Source: Siphonodentalium dalli | Taxonomy: Eukaryota > Mollusca > Scaphopoda > Gadilida > Siphonodentaliidae | Length of the DNA: 64,000 nucleotides | Direction: 5' to 3' | Assembly: GCA_032622095.1 (NCBI GenBank) | Contig: CP136061.1 | Span: 1,302,001 to 1,366,000 of the forward strand | In this document: piece after piece, positions 12,900 to 24,760 of the stretch | How the letters are laid out: every line of letters starts with the position of its first letter | Numbering within the stretch: the stretch's first letter is position 1 | Position numbers and translations under genes: made by a program | The notes under the pieces: model-generated | The model's database searches: none | Told to the model about the DNA's origin: nothing | Seen by the model: only the letters and a program-made list of their open reading frames with translations

Positions 12900-13400
12900 G
12901 ATTTCCGGTGAAAGGCGCGATTTGACCCTCAATTGACTATTTCGAAAGTCAACGTCAGGCCAGGGTCATGATTTGTCCAGTCCAAAACACCCCCACCCGG
13001 AGAAAAGTACCCCTAGGTATCAAATTTCGTCGAAATCCGTCCGTTTTACCCCACTTGTCCTTTAATGAACAATTTTGAAGGTCAAGGTAAGGTCGGAGTC
13101 ATGATTTGACCCGTCCAAAACACTCCCCCGACAAAAGTACCCATAGGTATCACATTTCGTCGAAATCCATCCGTTTTGTCCGATTTGACCTTTGACTGAC
13201 CACATTGAAGGTCAAGGTCAGGCCGATGTCACGATTTCACCCGTTCAAAACTTTCCCCGGACAAAAGTATCCCTAGGTATAAAATTTCGCCGAAATTGAC
13301 CTTGCATTGACAGTTTTAAAGGTCAAGGTCAAGTCGGGGTCACGATTTGACCCGTCCAAAACACTTCCCGGACATAAATACCCATAAACTTGTATCAAAT
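12900..13400. repeat. Tandem repeat, 110-135-bp units with TCAAGGTCA core
   Basis: Four diverged units begin near 12944, 13077, 13207 and 13319. Each carries AAGGTCAAGGTCA or a close variant, then CACGATTTGACCCGTCC, AAAACACT(T/C)CCC, CCTAGGTATCAAATTTCG and CGAAATCCGTCCG. An inverted relative is at 10690-10815. The exact TCAAGGTCA is present in the units at 13207 and 13319. Confidence 0.8.
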
Positions 13401-13849
13401 TACGTTGAAATCTATGAAAATCCGAGGAGGACATGTTGGTTGCTAATTGCTAGATATACGACGCTGTATTTTAAAGGTGTTTCAAACTAGCAGATAGAAG
13501 TATTCTGCGTTTCAAATGGTGATGAATTATAGTATTTTATTCAAATTTTATGGGATAAATTGTTATTAAAACCGTATATACTATAAAAAATGAATGACTC
13601 GAAAATTAAGTGGGCCTTTAAACAAAGTCACAATTGCAGTTAGGCTCATCTCATACTCGTCCATTCAGCGATATTCTGCTGCGCAGTTTGTTATAGCCTC
13701 CAGTATTCATTGAGCGTTATATCCCCAACTGTTATAATTCGCCTTTAGCAGGCGTACTCTTGCCTCAGATTATTGAGATATTAGGTCACACGTAATCACA
13801 TTAAATCGCATGGAAACATAGCAATTGTGTGGGCTGCTTGGCGTGAATA

Positions 13850-14645
13850 TGTAATGAGAAATAAGGTCATACGTAATGACATTAAACTCAAGAAAACCCG
13901 CGAAAACAAAACAAAATCACATTTAATGTTTTAAGTTATTTCCTTCATAAAAAGAATCATCGTGATAATGAACCCTCTCAATACTTTAGAATATAGAAGT
14001 AACCTTAAAATAACAAAAATCTTCGGAACACAGTACCTTCGGAATAACGAACCTTCGGATTGGTGAACCTTCGGAATAGCGAACATTCAGAGAAATTTCG
14101 GAATAGTGGACCTTCGGGATAGTGAACCTTCGGAATAGAGACATGCCCCCCAATATTCATATTATATGCCCAGAGTTCAAAGCTATGGACCCATAAAATT
14201 ATAAACTTGGCCCTTAAAATATTGAACTCCAAATTGGAGCCCACACAGAACATCACTTAAATCAACCGTACCTGTGTCATGTCCCAATGCGGGAGGGTCC
14301 ATATATACCACAACATTCATATTGTATGCCAATAATTCAACGGTATCGGCCCACGTAATGACATTAAATCTCAAGAAAACCCGCGAAAACAAAACAAAAT
14401 CACATTTAATGTTCTAAGTTAAGTTATTTCCTCCTGTATCTGTATCGGTGTGCGCGCAGGATCAGTTCGGATGTGAGCGCACACTCCATCAAAAGAATCT
14501 TTGTGAAAATGAACCCTCTCAAATTAGTCTCAATACTTTAGAATATAGAATTAACCTAAAAATAACAAAAACCTTCGGAATAGAGAACCTTCGGAATAGC
14601 GGACCTTCGGGATAGCAAATCTTCATAATAGAAACATGTCCCCAC
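13850..14645. repeat. Duplicated block with CCTTCGGAATAG minisatellite
   Basis: Two copies of a block of about 290 bp lie at about 13855-14140 and 14347-14640. Both read GACATTAAA, CCCGCGAAAACAAAACAAAA, GAACCCTCTCAA and TACTTTAGAATATAGAA, and both end in a short array of about 15-bp units around ACCTTCGGAATAG. The stretch between them (14140-14347) is unrelated. Confidence 0.8.
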
Positions 14646-15238
14646 AATTACACCGGTGACGTAAACACATGTGCTAATCTTTGTCGTACTATCGTAATTA
14701 TCGGTACGATTTATACTCTAGTACGAAACAAGAATACATTTCTCCATACGACCATGAGTCTATACAAATCTGTACACCAGTGTCCACCCACTTCGTGGCG
14801 GTAATAACGTTATAATGTCAACTAAATAACCAGTGCTATTTTGTTGTATAGGTTACTAAAGGTCACGATAAATGAAAACGTATGCTACTTTGTTTAGAAA
14901 CGGGAACTTCAGAAAAAAATATCATTTATCCAAATCCGCTTCTGACCATTTGTATTTTGCAACTAACAAGTAAGTGACCGTGTAATTTTGGGAAAAGAAA
15001 TTTAGAGAATCACCAAAAAAATCACCAATCCAGTGATCAATAGGAACTCTTTTATCGCAAACACGTCAAACGCGATACGGTGTATTTGATCTTAACCGGG
15101 TATGTTATGCATGTCGCTATGACAGAATTCATGTGTGAATGACGTGAGTGTATCCAATAAATATTCTACACATCCACTCTGGCTTTGTCTTTATCTTTTT
15201 GTTCAATGATTTATTTTTTTGCTCGATATCTTTGTATA
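14646..15238. other. Intronic, no feature recognised
   Basis: AT-rich intron sequence between two repeat blocks. No exon-like frame, inverted repeat or known element end was seen. Confidence 0.5.
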
Positions 15239-16146
15239 TTTACATACTAAGTGTGATCATCACTAAATCCAGCATTCCGATTGGTCGGCGCCCACGTGGC
15301 TAGTTGCAATTATTTCTCTTTGAATGCGCAACAGCTCATAACTGCAAGCTCATAACAACATCGATACGTCATTTGGGTTTGGAAAGACGAACTCGTAATG
15401 TTTTGGACGCATTTGGATTCGCGCAGGATTGACTTAATAAATCATCGGGTTTCAATTGTTCCTGCCAAGGGTGCTATGGGATATTTGGGGCTGGTTTTGT
15501 CACGATTCACTTTTCGATTTAAATTCATTTACAAAAGTGGCCTTTTCGCAAAATGTATATAAATATAAGGATTAACTGTCATGTGGACTGTTTTTATGGA
15601 GATGTAACGGGTTTTACCACTTACCTCACGGTTACATCTCCATAAAAACAGTCCACATGACAGTTAATCCTTATATATTTACATACTAAGTGTGATCATC
15701 ACTAAATCCAGCATTCCGATTGGTCGGCGCCCACGTGGCTAGTTGCAATTATTTCTCGGTGAATGCCCAACAGCTAACAACGGCAGCCTCATAACAACAT
15801 CGACACCTCATTGGGTTTGGAAAGACGAACGCGTAATGTTTGGGCGCATTTGGACTCGCGCAGGATTGACTTAATAAATAATCTGGTTTCAATATAAAGA
15901 GAAATTGTTCCTGTTAACTTTTGCCAAGGGTGCTATGGGATATTTTGGGCTGGTTTTGTCACGATACACTTTTCGATTTAAATACATTTACAAAAGCGGC
16001 TTTTTCGCTAAATGTATATAAATATAAGGATTAACTGTCATGTGGACTTGTATGTAAAACCCTTCGGGTTTTACACAAGTTATGACCACTTACCTCACGG
16101 TTACATCTCCATAAAAACAGTCCACATGACAGTTAATCCTTATATA
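15239..16146. repeat. Two tandem 440-470-bp units, each ending in a long hairpin
   Basis: The units run about 15239-15677 and 15678-16146 and share AGTGTGATCATCACTAAATC, GATTGGTCGGCGCCCACGTG and GCGCAGGATTGACTTAATAA. Unit 1 ends in a perfect 46-nt inverted repeat (15563-15608 with 15631-15676, 22-nt loop). In unit 2 the left arm is replaced by a different small hairpin, GTAAAACCC-TTCG-GGGTTTTAC, at 16047-16081, but the right arm is kept. Confidence 0.85.
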
Positions 16147-16182
16147 ACGACATTATTATAACTATTGATTTCCCCTCACACA

Positions 16183-16227
16183 TAAAGGTATTCAATCCGA
16201 TCAGACGGTCCCCATATCACTAAGTTC

Positions 16228-16258
<31 letters not shown>

Positions 16259-16620
16259 TTTCTTCAAAATGCGCTTTAGTTCTCAGAATCGATTACTTAC
16301 AACAAAACAATTTCCCAAAACGTGTTATTTATCAACATGTTGTTCAACAAAATATGACCGTGTTGTCACTTGAATATCACGGAATTTGGCCGTATTACCA
16401 CTTGATATTAGAGTTATCCATCTTCATTCGCAACTTTGTCCGACGACTTTTTTGCTGGGCCAAAATAAGTAGACATCTCGGAAAATAAAAAAAATAAAAA
16501 AATCGACATCTGATCACTCCGAGCTTTGATGGGCAGGTTCCTCGACTCGAATCAAATATTTTTGACCCCCCCCCCCCCCCGGAAGCCAAAGAAATAGTAA
16601 TTCGGATTATGCATATTTAA
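16183..16620. mobile_element. TTAA-type MITE, copy 2
   Basis: Starts TAAAGGTATTCAATCCGA and ends TTCGGATTATGCATATTTAA. It carries an expanded CAA run (about 16228-16257) and a C14 run before GGAAGCCAAAG. It is a diverged family member lying in the intron 566 bp before the exon at 17187. Confidence 0.8.
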
Positions 16621-17186
16621 TGGTTTCATGACACACACAGTTTGAAGTTCTGAGTGGATGTGCCTTCAATTCGTATATTACTATTACATAACTTATACTA
16701 GTATATATAACTATATGCCTGTTAAATGTGTTTTTTGCCATGTATTAGTAATTAAATTTGTATATCTCACATACCATATTTATTAATTTATTGAGATTAA
16801 AGTATTGAATTGGATGAATGCATGGGTGTATTAACGAGGCGGACCAGCTATAATTAATGCATTTAATTAAGATTATAGCAGCGTAGACAGGAATATTTAC
16901 AATTGTACCCATGAATGTGGATATGCATGTGGGACAGGGGGCATTTCTCCCTTTTAACCAGACCAAATTTCCAACTTTGGCTGGAAAACCCTAACACATA
17001 GTCTTCTTATCTAATATTGGTGTGGAATTTCCAACTGTTGATGTGTCAGCAATCCATGAACTTTCTGGCTGTTGAAAAAAAAATGAACAAAGTTATGGGA
17101 TGACCCCCCCCCCCCACACACACACACACACCACCACCACCCCCGGTCGCATGTGGCACTGATTGTTCCTTTTATTTCTTCGTCAG

Positions 17187-17360
17187 GAGTATGGTATAAA
17201 ACGGATAAGATTGATTATGTTATCCAGTGTTGTGGAACTCTGAAAACTTGGTCCTTCTTTGCGACAAACTTCAACCATCCGGTTCAACTTCAAATATATC
17301 GACTTAACGCTGGAACTGGGAATTATGACGTCGTCGGCAGCAAAACGTATACGCCATCTG
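17187..17360 (+). CDS. Exon: WSFF...LQIYR beta-sandwich module, N-terminal part
   Basis: The exon follows TTTCTTCGTCAG and ends CATCTG|GTGAGTAT, a consensus donor. It is 174 nt, phase 1 to phase 1. The 57 complete codons begin VWYKTDKIDYVIQCCGTLKT, continue WSFFATNFNHPVQLQIYR, and end GNYDVVGSKTYTPS. The pattern W...I.Y.I.C.G....WSF.A.....V.LQIYR...NYDVVG looks like the first half of an extracellular all-beta domain. I recall similar stretches in uncharacterised invertebrate surface proteins but cannot name a family. Two adjacent cysteines are present. The open frame runs on past the donor to 17449, but the excellent donor and the phase-1 fit to 28246 argue for splicing at 17360. Confidence 0.8.
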
Positions 17361-17633
17361 GTGAGTATATGCGGTATTTGATATTCTTTAATGCTTACTT
17401 CATGGGGAGTACAGGTACAGACTACTTACATGTGGCATGCATTATTTAAAAATAATGTTAACACTATAAGGAGCGAAAACAGAATATCACAAACATATGG
17501 ACTAATTAAATGTGATAAACGGATACATATAAGCAAAAAATAATAGTAAGAAAAAAAAAACACAAAAAAATCTCCGTGATTTATTTGTTCGGCGTCTGTT
17601 TTCGAAGTTTAGGCACAGTTTTTAATATTATAT

Positions 17634-17971
17634 GATCCGCCATATCAAATCCAGTCGAAAGTCGGGATTTTTTTACCCTGTGCCAATGCATTCTCTTATA
17701 TATGCGCGTCGACCACCGTCATTAACTTATTGTAGAACTAATAACTTATTGTAAAATTAATAGACCTTATTGTAAAACTAATAATCAATAGACATATTTT
17801 AAACCAATATACTATTTCCCACGATCAATGATTATCGTTATCAAACTAATATCTAATAGCGGAATCAACTATTTCAGGTCAAACCAATGAGCTCATTTGA
17901 AATTAATGATTAAAACACAAACCTATAAGCAATTCGTAAATTAACGCTAGGGGCTCTGGCCACCAATTTTG
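17634..17971. mobile_element. Short copy of a terminal-repeat element (family shared with 25734-27262)
   Basis: The left part reads CCGCCATATCAAATCCAGTC, TGCCAATGCATTCTCTTATA and GCGTCGACCA. The right end reads AACGCTAGGGGCTCTGGCCA. Both ends recur in inverted order in the longer copy at 25734-27262. The interior has repeated ACTTATTGTA(G/A)AACTAATA phrases. Non-coding, probably a deletion derivative. Confidence 0.65.
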
Positions 17972-18664
17972 TTCGCAAAATCAGTGAAGTCAGAAATATA
18001 GAAATAAACATGGGAGTTCCCAATGTCATGTCGATGTGACGATTTGGAATATGAGTTCACTCGGTGCAAATCAAACGACGATACATATTCACTATAATAT
18101 ATCGGACATATAGTGGAGTAGATTAAGTCAAATTTTCAAGGCAATTGTTCAAATTGTTACTAAAGCATGAAACTTTGCACATATGTACATCTTCTTTTAT
18201 ATTAGATATGGAGCCACGCTGAAATTTCACTTTAACCCCTCTTTTTAAGGGGTTTTCCAAATTTATAGAGCGTTTCGTGATTATATTATTTAATAAATGT
18301 CGCAATTAATCTCACCATGAAATATACGATTTAAAATTAGGCATATTCAGTTCGTATGACTCTGAGAGATATAATGCCACATTTTAAGGGTAAAATTGGA
18401 ACTCCCGCCCAAGATGGTCGTCAAAATGACAGCTGAAAGAGGGAATTTGACGTTTTTTCGCTAATATCTTCTAGATCAGGTTCTGCTGTATGGAACTGGT
18501 TCGGAAATGTGACTTCATTTTGTATTGCTCATGTTAAGAGATAATTGGAGCAATGAATATATGTCATTCGTATGATCCAAGTCCCTCCCGCGATCCCTCA
18601 ATAATTCGATTATACATAACTCGGTATAAAATTTAACCAAATATCACCGTTATGAATCTAGATA

Positions 18665-18995
18665 CCAGTACCATTTATGACCATGGAAATGGTATATATC
18701 TGTACAGGATATGTCTCTTTTATAAAATGTAATAGATCTCTGGGATGGAAGCACAAATTCTTAGGGACAGGGATGCTGATAATATGAAAATATGTTTTCC
18801 CCTTATTTCTATTCAATGAGTACATGTACACCACGAGGGAAGCAAGCCACCAGTAACCCCTAATTCCCCTTCTATGACCATGGAAATGGTATATATTTGT
18901 GCAGGAGATGTCCCTTTAATAATATATACTAGAGCTTTGGGAATGAGGCACCAATTTTTGGGACACCAGAGACAGAGATGCTTTTGACTTTTCAA
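18665..18995. repeat. Diverged direct duplication (GACCATGGAAATGGTATATAT)
   Basis: ATGACCATGGAAATGGTATA at 18676 recurs at about 18875. Each is followed by a CAGGA(T/G)ATGTC(T/C)CTTT block and a (T/A)GGGA..GA.GCAC.AATT block, and by GGGACAGGGATGCTGATAAT or a decayed version of it. The latter phrase also occurs at 40202 and 51432, so this belongs to a dispersed family. Confidence 0.6.
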
Positions 18996-19089
18996 CTTTC
19001 GAGTCTGTATGGGCTACTACTATGGACCCATAATAATATACTATGAGATGGACTCCATCATTCACAATCAGAGGGAAGTAAAGGAGTGT

Positions 19090-19255
19090 TAGGTATTTGC
19101 GCTTAAGCGCAAAGCATTTACACTTAAGCGCAAATGATTTTCACTTAAGCGAAAACAAATTGATAGACACATATTTTTGCTTAAGTGCAAATGACATTCG
19201 CTTAAGCCCAAATTATCTATGTTTAAGCTTAATATTTGTGCCTGAGCGCAAATAA
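19090..19255. repeat. CTTAAGCGCAAAT short repeats
   Basis: About nine degenerate copies of a roughly 18-bp unit built on the palindromic GCGCTTAAGCGC. No element boundaries were seen. Confidence 0.7.
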
Positions 19256-19828
19256 ATAATAAATGTGAAAAGGGCCTCCCATAGTAAGAGGGGACTCTAA
19301 ATTTCTTGAACATTGAAATTCCCTTTGTTTGAGAATTTGTACATGTTTATATTGAATATTCTCAGTAAATAATTATTCTGTGTGTTTCAAAAGAAATCAG
19401 AATAAATTGTTATTGTTTTTAAGTATTGGTTATAGATAGCAGTTAATTAGATTGACTCCCCTCTTCCAAGATGCATCCTTACTGTGAAAAACCGATCGCC
19501 CAAGCGATTCACCCAGGTCTGTTGGATGGCTCAAACGACTTTTCCTACTATGGCCAGTTTGTACCCTTGATTTGAATGACACATTTAATTGTTTCGTACC
19601 ATGTTTTTGGTCATTTCACACCATATATTGGTATGTTTCATTGATTCCCAAAAATTATGAATGGTCATTCGTACATGTGAAAAATTATATTAATCGTGTT
19701 AACTTAATGAGAGTGAACATGATCATGATTTAACGTTCGTGATGATGACAACCCGACATTTACATGTTAACATATTTCTTTCTTTTTTTTTCGAAACAAA
19801 ATGAACCAATTTAAATTGTCGCGATAAA

Positions 19829-20270
19829 GTTAAAGATGCATAATCCGAATTAACACTTGAATATTACTATTTCCTTGGCTTCGGGTAAAACATATGTGAT
19901 TTGAGTTGAGGAACCCACCCATCAAAGCTGAGAATGATCAGATATCGATTTTTGAAATCTATTATTTTTCACCATCGATAATTTTTTAGTGGCCCAATAA
20001 AAGTCGAAAGAGGACGGATGAAGATGGATAACTCAAAAAGCAAGTGGCTTTTGTTGTGTCAGATATTTGACAAACCCGCAAAATTTCATTGAACAAAATA
20101 TTGATAAATAACAGGTTTTGGGCAATTGTATACTATATTTGACTGGTTAGCATTATTTTGGGGGCATTAATCGATTCTGGTAAACGAAGTGGCATTTCAA
20201 AAAATGGTGTTGTTGTTGTTGTTGAAATATGATGATATGGGAACCATCGAATCGGACTGAGTACCTTTAA
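19829..20270. mobile_element. TTAA-type MITE, copy 3 (reverse orientation)
   Basis: Left end AGTTAAAGATGCATAATCCG, right end ATCGGACTGAGTACCTTTAA. The GTTGTTGTTGTTGTTG run near the right end places it in the opposite orientation to copies 1, 2 and 4-8. Both ends abut TTAA. Confidence 0.8.
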
Positions 20271-21460
20271 TGTCATCTAAAAAAAAAATAATACCGGTAT
20301 ACTCGAAGGTACGAATTGTCGAAATGATACAGGAACTGGTATGAAATGTCCAGAACCCTGGTGCGAAACATCTCCATGTCAAACTTCCATGGTATGAAAT
20401 CCCAGCAACCTATTCATCCATTGCACATTATCATTTATTTCCAATGGGCATGGATACGAGTCTCCCATTGGGGATGGGGTCCACCTTGATACATGTATGT
20501 TCCGACAGCACCCCATTGGAAGGAAGTTTCCTACAGATGGCTACATGGTAAATGTATATCGGTCCAAAAAAAAATCGAAAATTATTAATTAGATATGACA
20601 TTTTTGCACGATATGGCTTGTTATCAAACTCCATTTGTACATAGCTGAATATCACTTCAATTTGCCCTAAATCGAGTAATATCATTTTACGACATCACTA
20701 ATTAACAGTAATACATGTATGATTTTATGACATCACGATCTGAGTAATACACGGTATGGCTTTGACATGGTGTAATTCTATTTCACTATTAGAATAGGCA
20801 TAGATACCAATTTTTTGTGATGTCACTCATTAGAAAAAGATGTCAATATTACACTGTTACTAAGAGGCGAACTACCGTAATTAATAGATACATGTAGGGT
20901 ATTACTTGGTTGGTTTGATGTTATAGACCTGATTTCAGTCCTCAGTTGCCTCATATCAGCCTTCGTCGTCAGGCTGATTGTGATATGAGGTTACATCAGG
21001 GTGATATAGGGCCTAATATCAAACCAACGATGTTGGCGCTGCTAGTCTACAGGGTCACTGTCTCGTTGTTCCCCTTGCCGAGGAGATATAAATGGGCACA
21101 GGACGTTTTGTATCATCTTAAGTCTTTTCGTACCATATTTTTGGTAGTTTCGTACCATATTTTTGGTAGTTTCATACCTTATTGTTTGGTCGTTTCGTAC
21201 CATGTAGGAAATCAATTGGTCATTTCGTACCATGTTACTACATGTATGTCACACCATATGGAAACAAATAAATGATTTTCTACAAAGTACGAAATAAAAA
21301 AAGTAACCAAACAATCCGGTACCCTACCGGTATGTAAAACCAAAAATTATGGTATGGATTACTATGGAACGACCATGGTTATGGTATCAAATACTGAAAT
21401 AATGAAGAAGTCACTGCAGTTGTATATATCAGTTATGTGGTCTCAATATATGTATGTATA
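20271..21460. other. Intronic stretch with minor repeats only
   Basis: No exon was recognised. It contains a small hairpin around 20950-20995 (CATATCAGCC...GGCTGATTGTGATATG), repeated phrases with ATGACATCAC between 20690 and 20740, and four degenerate units of TTTCGTACCATATTTTTGGT at 21125-21235. Confidence 0.5.
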
Positions 21461-22569
21461 ATCACAGTGTATAAACCGTACAAACATTAAATCGGAAGTT
21501 GTTTTCGAAAAGACGAAAAATGCTATTTTTAGAACGTAAATGTGACATAAATATCACAACAACACCACAACTTCCAGGTTTCACTGAGACGGACACACGG
21601 TTACACCACATCTACTAACGTAGTTATAAATTGTACATACATATTTGCCGATCGTAAGCGGGGGACATTTGAGCGAAGGACTCTGTTTAATAGATAAAAA
21701 CGGCCATTGATCACTTCAGAAAATAATTTTCTCGTAAAAATTTGCTCTTCAAATGTCATTTTAACACATAGCCAGCGTCTGTCGGAAACCCCACAATATT
21801 GCAACGGAAAGGCCGTTATGTGTGCAACATATATTGACATGCCCTTGGCTCGAGCATATTCACAATTTAAAATAGAGAGTATTTATTTGGACACCTCAAT
21901 CGTCAGTCTATGTACGCATAGTTGTGTACGACGACAATACTAGTTGCGATGTTATACAGGAATCGTACAGTAATGATATGTTCATTTCGATCTAATTAAA
22001 CATAACTATGTCTTCGAAATGTCACGTCATTGAACTTATAGACTCTGCCTGAATCAAACAATGTATTCCTAAACTATTTACTTACTTTTATTCGACTCCG
22101 CATGTATACAAACAAAGCTGTATTTGGGGGTTGTGGAAATATGTTGTATTCTGTGATGAAATTGTGTATAGGTCAGGGGTGGGGTCTGCAATTGTTTTTC
22201 CGAACACTAGGTGGGGCGGTGGTTGCTTCTGCAGCCCTGCTTACACATTTTTCCTGGCCCTGTAATTTTGTTCCTAGAGTAATTTTTCTTCAAAATAATG
22301 GGACAGAAGGTTTTAAGAATGCTTCTATTATGTAATATGTATCCACTTAACCATTGGTAGGGGGTTTGAGTTCACCAGCAGTTAATAATGGGGAATGACA
22401 CCAAGGGGTAATAAAATGTTAGCTTGCTAAATGCTCAAGGATCTATCAATGCGCATTGGCATGGAAAGGCTGATATTTAACTAGTTCTATTAAAAATCAT
22501 TTATTCAACCGGGTGTAAATGAAAGCATAACACAATAATAGATTCTTCAAATAAATGTAAACTCTTCAA

Positions 22570-22992
22570 GTAAAGGTACTCAATCCGATTCGATTGTTCC
22601 CATATGATCCGATTCCAACAACAACATTTTTTTTTAAATGCCGCGTCAGTTATAAGAATCCATTAATTGCCCAAAACTAATGTTAATCACAGTCAACTAT
22701 AGTATAAAATGGCCCAAAACATGTTATTGTCAACTATCTGACACAAAAAAGTCATTTGTTTTTAGAGTTATCCATCTTCATCCGCAATTTGTTCAGATAA
22801 GTCTTCTCGTCGACTATTTACTGGGCCACATAAAATTAAAATAATAGTATTCAAACATCGAGATGTGATCACTCTGAGCTTTGATGGGTCGGTTCTGCGA
22901 CTCGAATCAAATATCTTTTACCGCCGATGCCAAGGAAATAGTAATTTGCGCAGATTTTCGAGCGACATTTCGGATTGAGTAATTTTAATTCT
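22570..22992. mobile_element. TTAA-type MITE, copy 4, nested in the 2.8-kb element
   Basis: Starts TAAAGGTACTCAATCCGATT and ends TTTCGGATTGAGTAATTTTAA, with the CAACAACA run and GGTTCTGCGACTCGAATC inside. It inserted into the interior of the 21461-24264 element, so it is younger than that element's insertion. Confidence 0.85.
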
Positions 22993-23124
22993 TCAAATAA
23001 AAATAGACTATTAAACAACTGTAATAAAATAAAACAAATGTGTTAAAACAAACTTTGACCGATTTCAACGTTATTCGGTATATGGGTCGAGGACCACCTA
23101 TAGACGGGAGCTGTAAAATTTGAG

Positions 23125-23540
23125 TGATTTTTTATGTGAAAAATATGGCCACTGGCAGCTATCTTGGATTTTACTCTTTGCATCACTAAATCCTTTAACA
23201 CAAAATGCAGAGCTTATCCCTTATCCGATCATCACCAATCTGTATATGGATCTTCGTTCTGACCTCTCGGTGGGTGCCTTCGATTTTTCCCCAAATTTTG
23301 TAAAATAAATGGCTGCCATTTTGGCCATCTTGGATTTTACTCTTTGTATGACCAAATCCTTTAGCACACCTTACAGGTCACATTTCTCACCCAATTGTCA
23401 CCGAACTCCATATGGATCTTCGGCGTGACCTCTAGATGGGAGCCTCTATGGTTCCGCAAAATTTGTTTAAAACAAACATGAGCACCTGAAGCCATATTGG
23501 ATTTAAAATGTGAATCCATCAGCATACCGTACAACCCACA
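23125..23540. repeat. Tandem repeat, about 190-bp unit, 2-2.5 copies
   Basis: CATCTTGGATTTTACTCTTT near 23158 (first copy reads TATCTTGG) recurs near 23328, followed each time by AAATCCTTTA(A/G)CACA, TATATGGATCTTCG or CATATGGATCTTCG, and GACCTCT. A third, partial unit starts near 23495. Confidence 0.7.
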
Positions 23541-24264
23541 TTTATTGGAGAATTGTTTTGAAAATTTACAGTGCTGTTGGTATATAAAAGTGGGAATGCT
23601 TCTATAATCATGATACGGGACATTGCTAAGAAAATGTAGATCAGGAAAACTGAGTAAAATTGTCATTTGAAGCAGTTTGGATGGGGTGGGTCCCTATCCC
23701 AGATTCGGAAAACGGATGTGGAGCGGAACAGTGCCTTTCTCTTGTGATTGAAGGTTCATCGGGAGGCCGTGTATCTCTAATATGGAAACCTAATTCATGG
23801 GTTCGTCTTTTCACATAAATCCCATCATCACAACTTGGCGTACATATTGTTGGCAACTAGTGATCATCAACTTAAACAACTAGGCGTACATAGACTCAGA
23901 GCGGGGTGCCCAAATCAATACTACTACGTTCAAATTGTGAATACACTCGAGCCAAGGGCGTGTCCATATATGTTACACACGTAACGTCCTTTCCGTTGTA
24001 ATATAGTGGGATTTATTATTTTCTTAAGTGATCAAAGGCCGTTTTTATCTATTAAACAGAGTTCTTCGCTCAAATGCCCCCCCCCCTCCCCCCCCCGCTT
24101 ACGATCGACAAATGTGTATATACAATTTATAATTACGTTAGTAGATGTGGTGCAACCGTGTGTCCGTCTGAAACCTGGATTTTGTGGTGTTGTTGTGATA
24201 GCATTTTTCGTCTTTTCGAAAACAACTTCCGATTTAATGTCTGTACGGTTTATACACTGTGATA

Positions 24265-24760
24265 ATGCAACCTGTAAGTTGACATGACTTCTGTTATAGT
24301 TGGCTTATGATTGAGTTCTGAAGTGCTCTTCGCACTGTCAGGTTTACTTGATCAATACTCCAGCAATGTTCAGAATCCTATTCCACGACGCTCGTATGAA
24401 ACGTCTAGAAAATAGAATCCATATTTAATAAATCCTTCAGACATTCAATATTACCGATCGCCCGAATCAACATCTGACTGTTTGAAGCGGTTCCACTCAA
24501 TGGTTGTTTTCAGAAGAAGTCGTCGCAATGTACAGTGCTAGTGCGCACTACACAGTAGATCGAACGATTATCTTACGGTGTTAGAGATGTTGTTGTTGTT
24601 GTTATTGTTGACATAATCATATTCATACTGCTGTTGTTAGTACTTGTCGAACACATCCTAAGTTCTCCACCGGATTTTGACAGACAATCCCTGCATCTGG
24701 ATCTGGATGGTGCCCGGTGTATGATCCTCGCGGATGTGTAGAACGCCGGGAGAGAGAGAA
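24265..24760. other. Intronic, no gene recognised
   Basis: No coding potential was recognised. There is a short TTGTTGTTGTTGTTATTG run at about 24592. The stretch lies between the 2.8-kb element and a decayed reverse transcriptase. Confidence 0.5.

Larger units (their letters stand above)
21461..24264. mobile_element. 2.8-kb inverted-repeat element
   Basis: The left arm (21461 to about 21945) and right arm (about 23860-24264) are inverted copies. The outer ends are ATCACAGTGTATAAACCG and CGGTTTATACACTGTGAT. Further pairs are CGGAAGTTGTTTTCGAAAAG with CTTTTCGAAAACAACTTCCG, CTCTGTTTAATAGATAAAAA with TTTTTATCTATTAAACAGAG, and TGCCCTTGGCTCGAG with CTCGAGCCAAGGGCG. No transposase was seen. The interior carries MITE copy 4 and a tandem repeat. 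This looks like a non-autonomous foldback-type DNA element. Confidence 0.8.

Noticed and set aside
20940..21110. Possible SINE or small RNA gene around the CATATCAGCC hairpin
   Set aside because: I could not find convincing A and B box promoter motifs or a tail, and no second copy is visible in the window.
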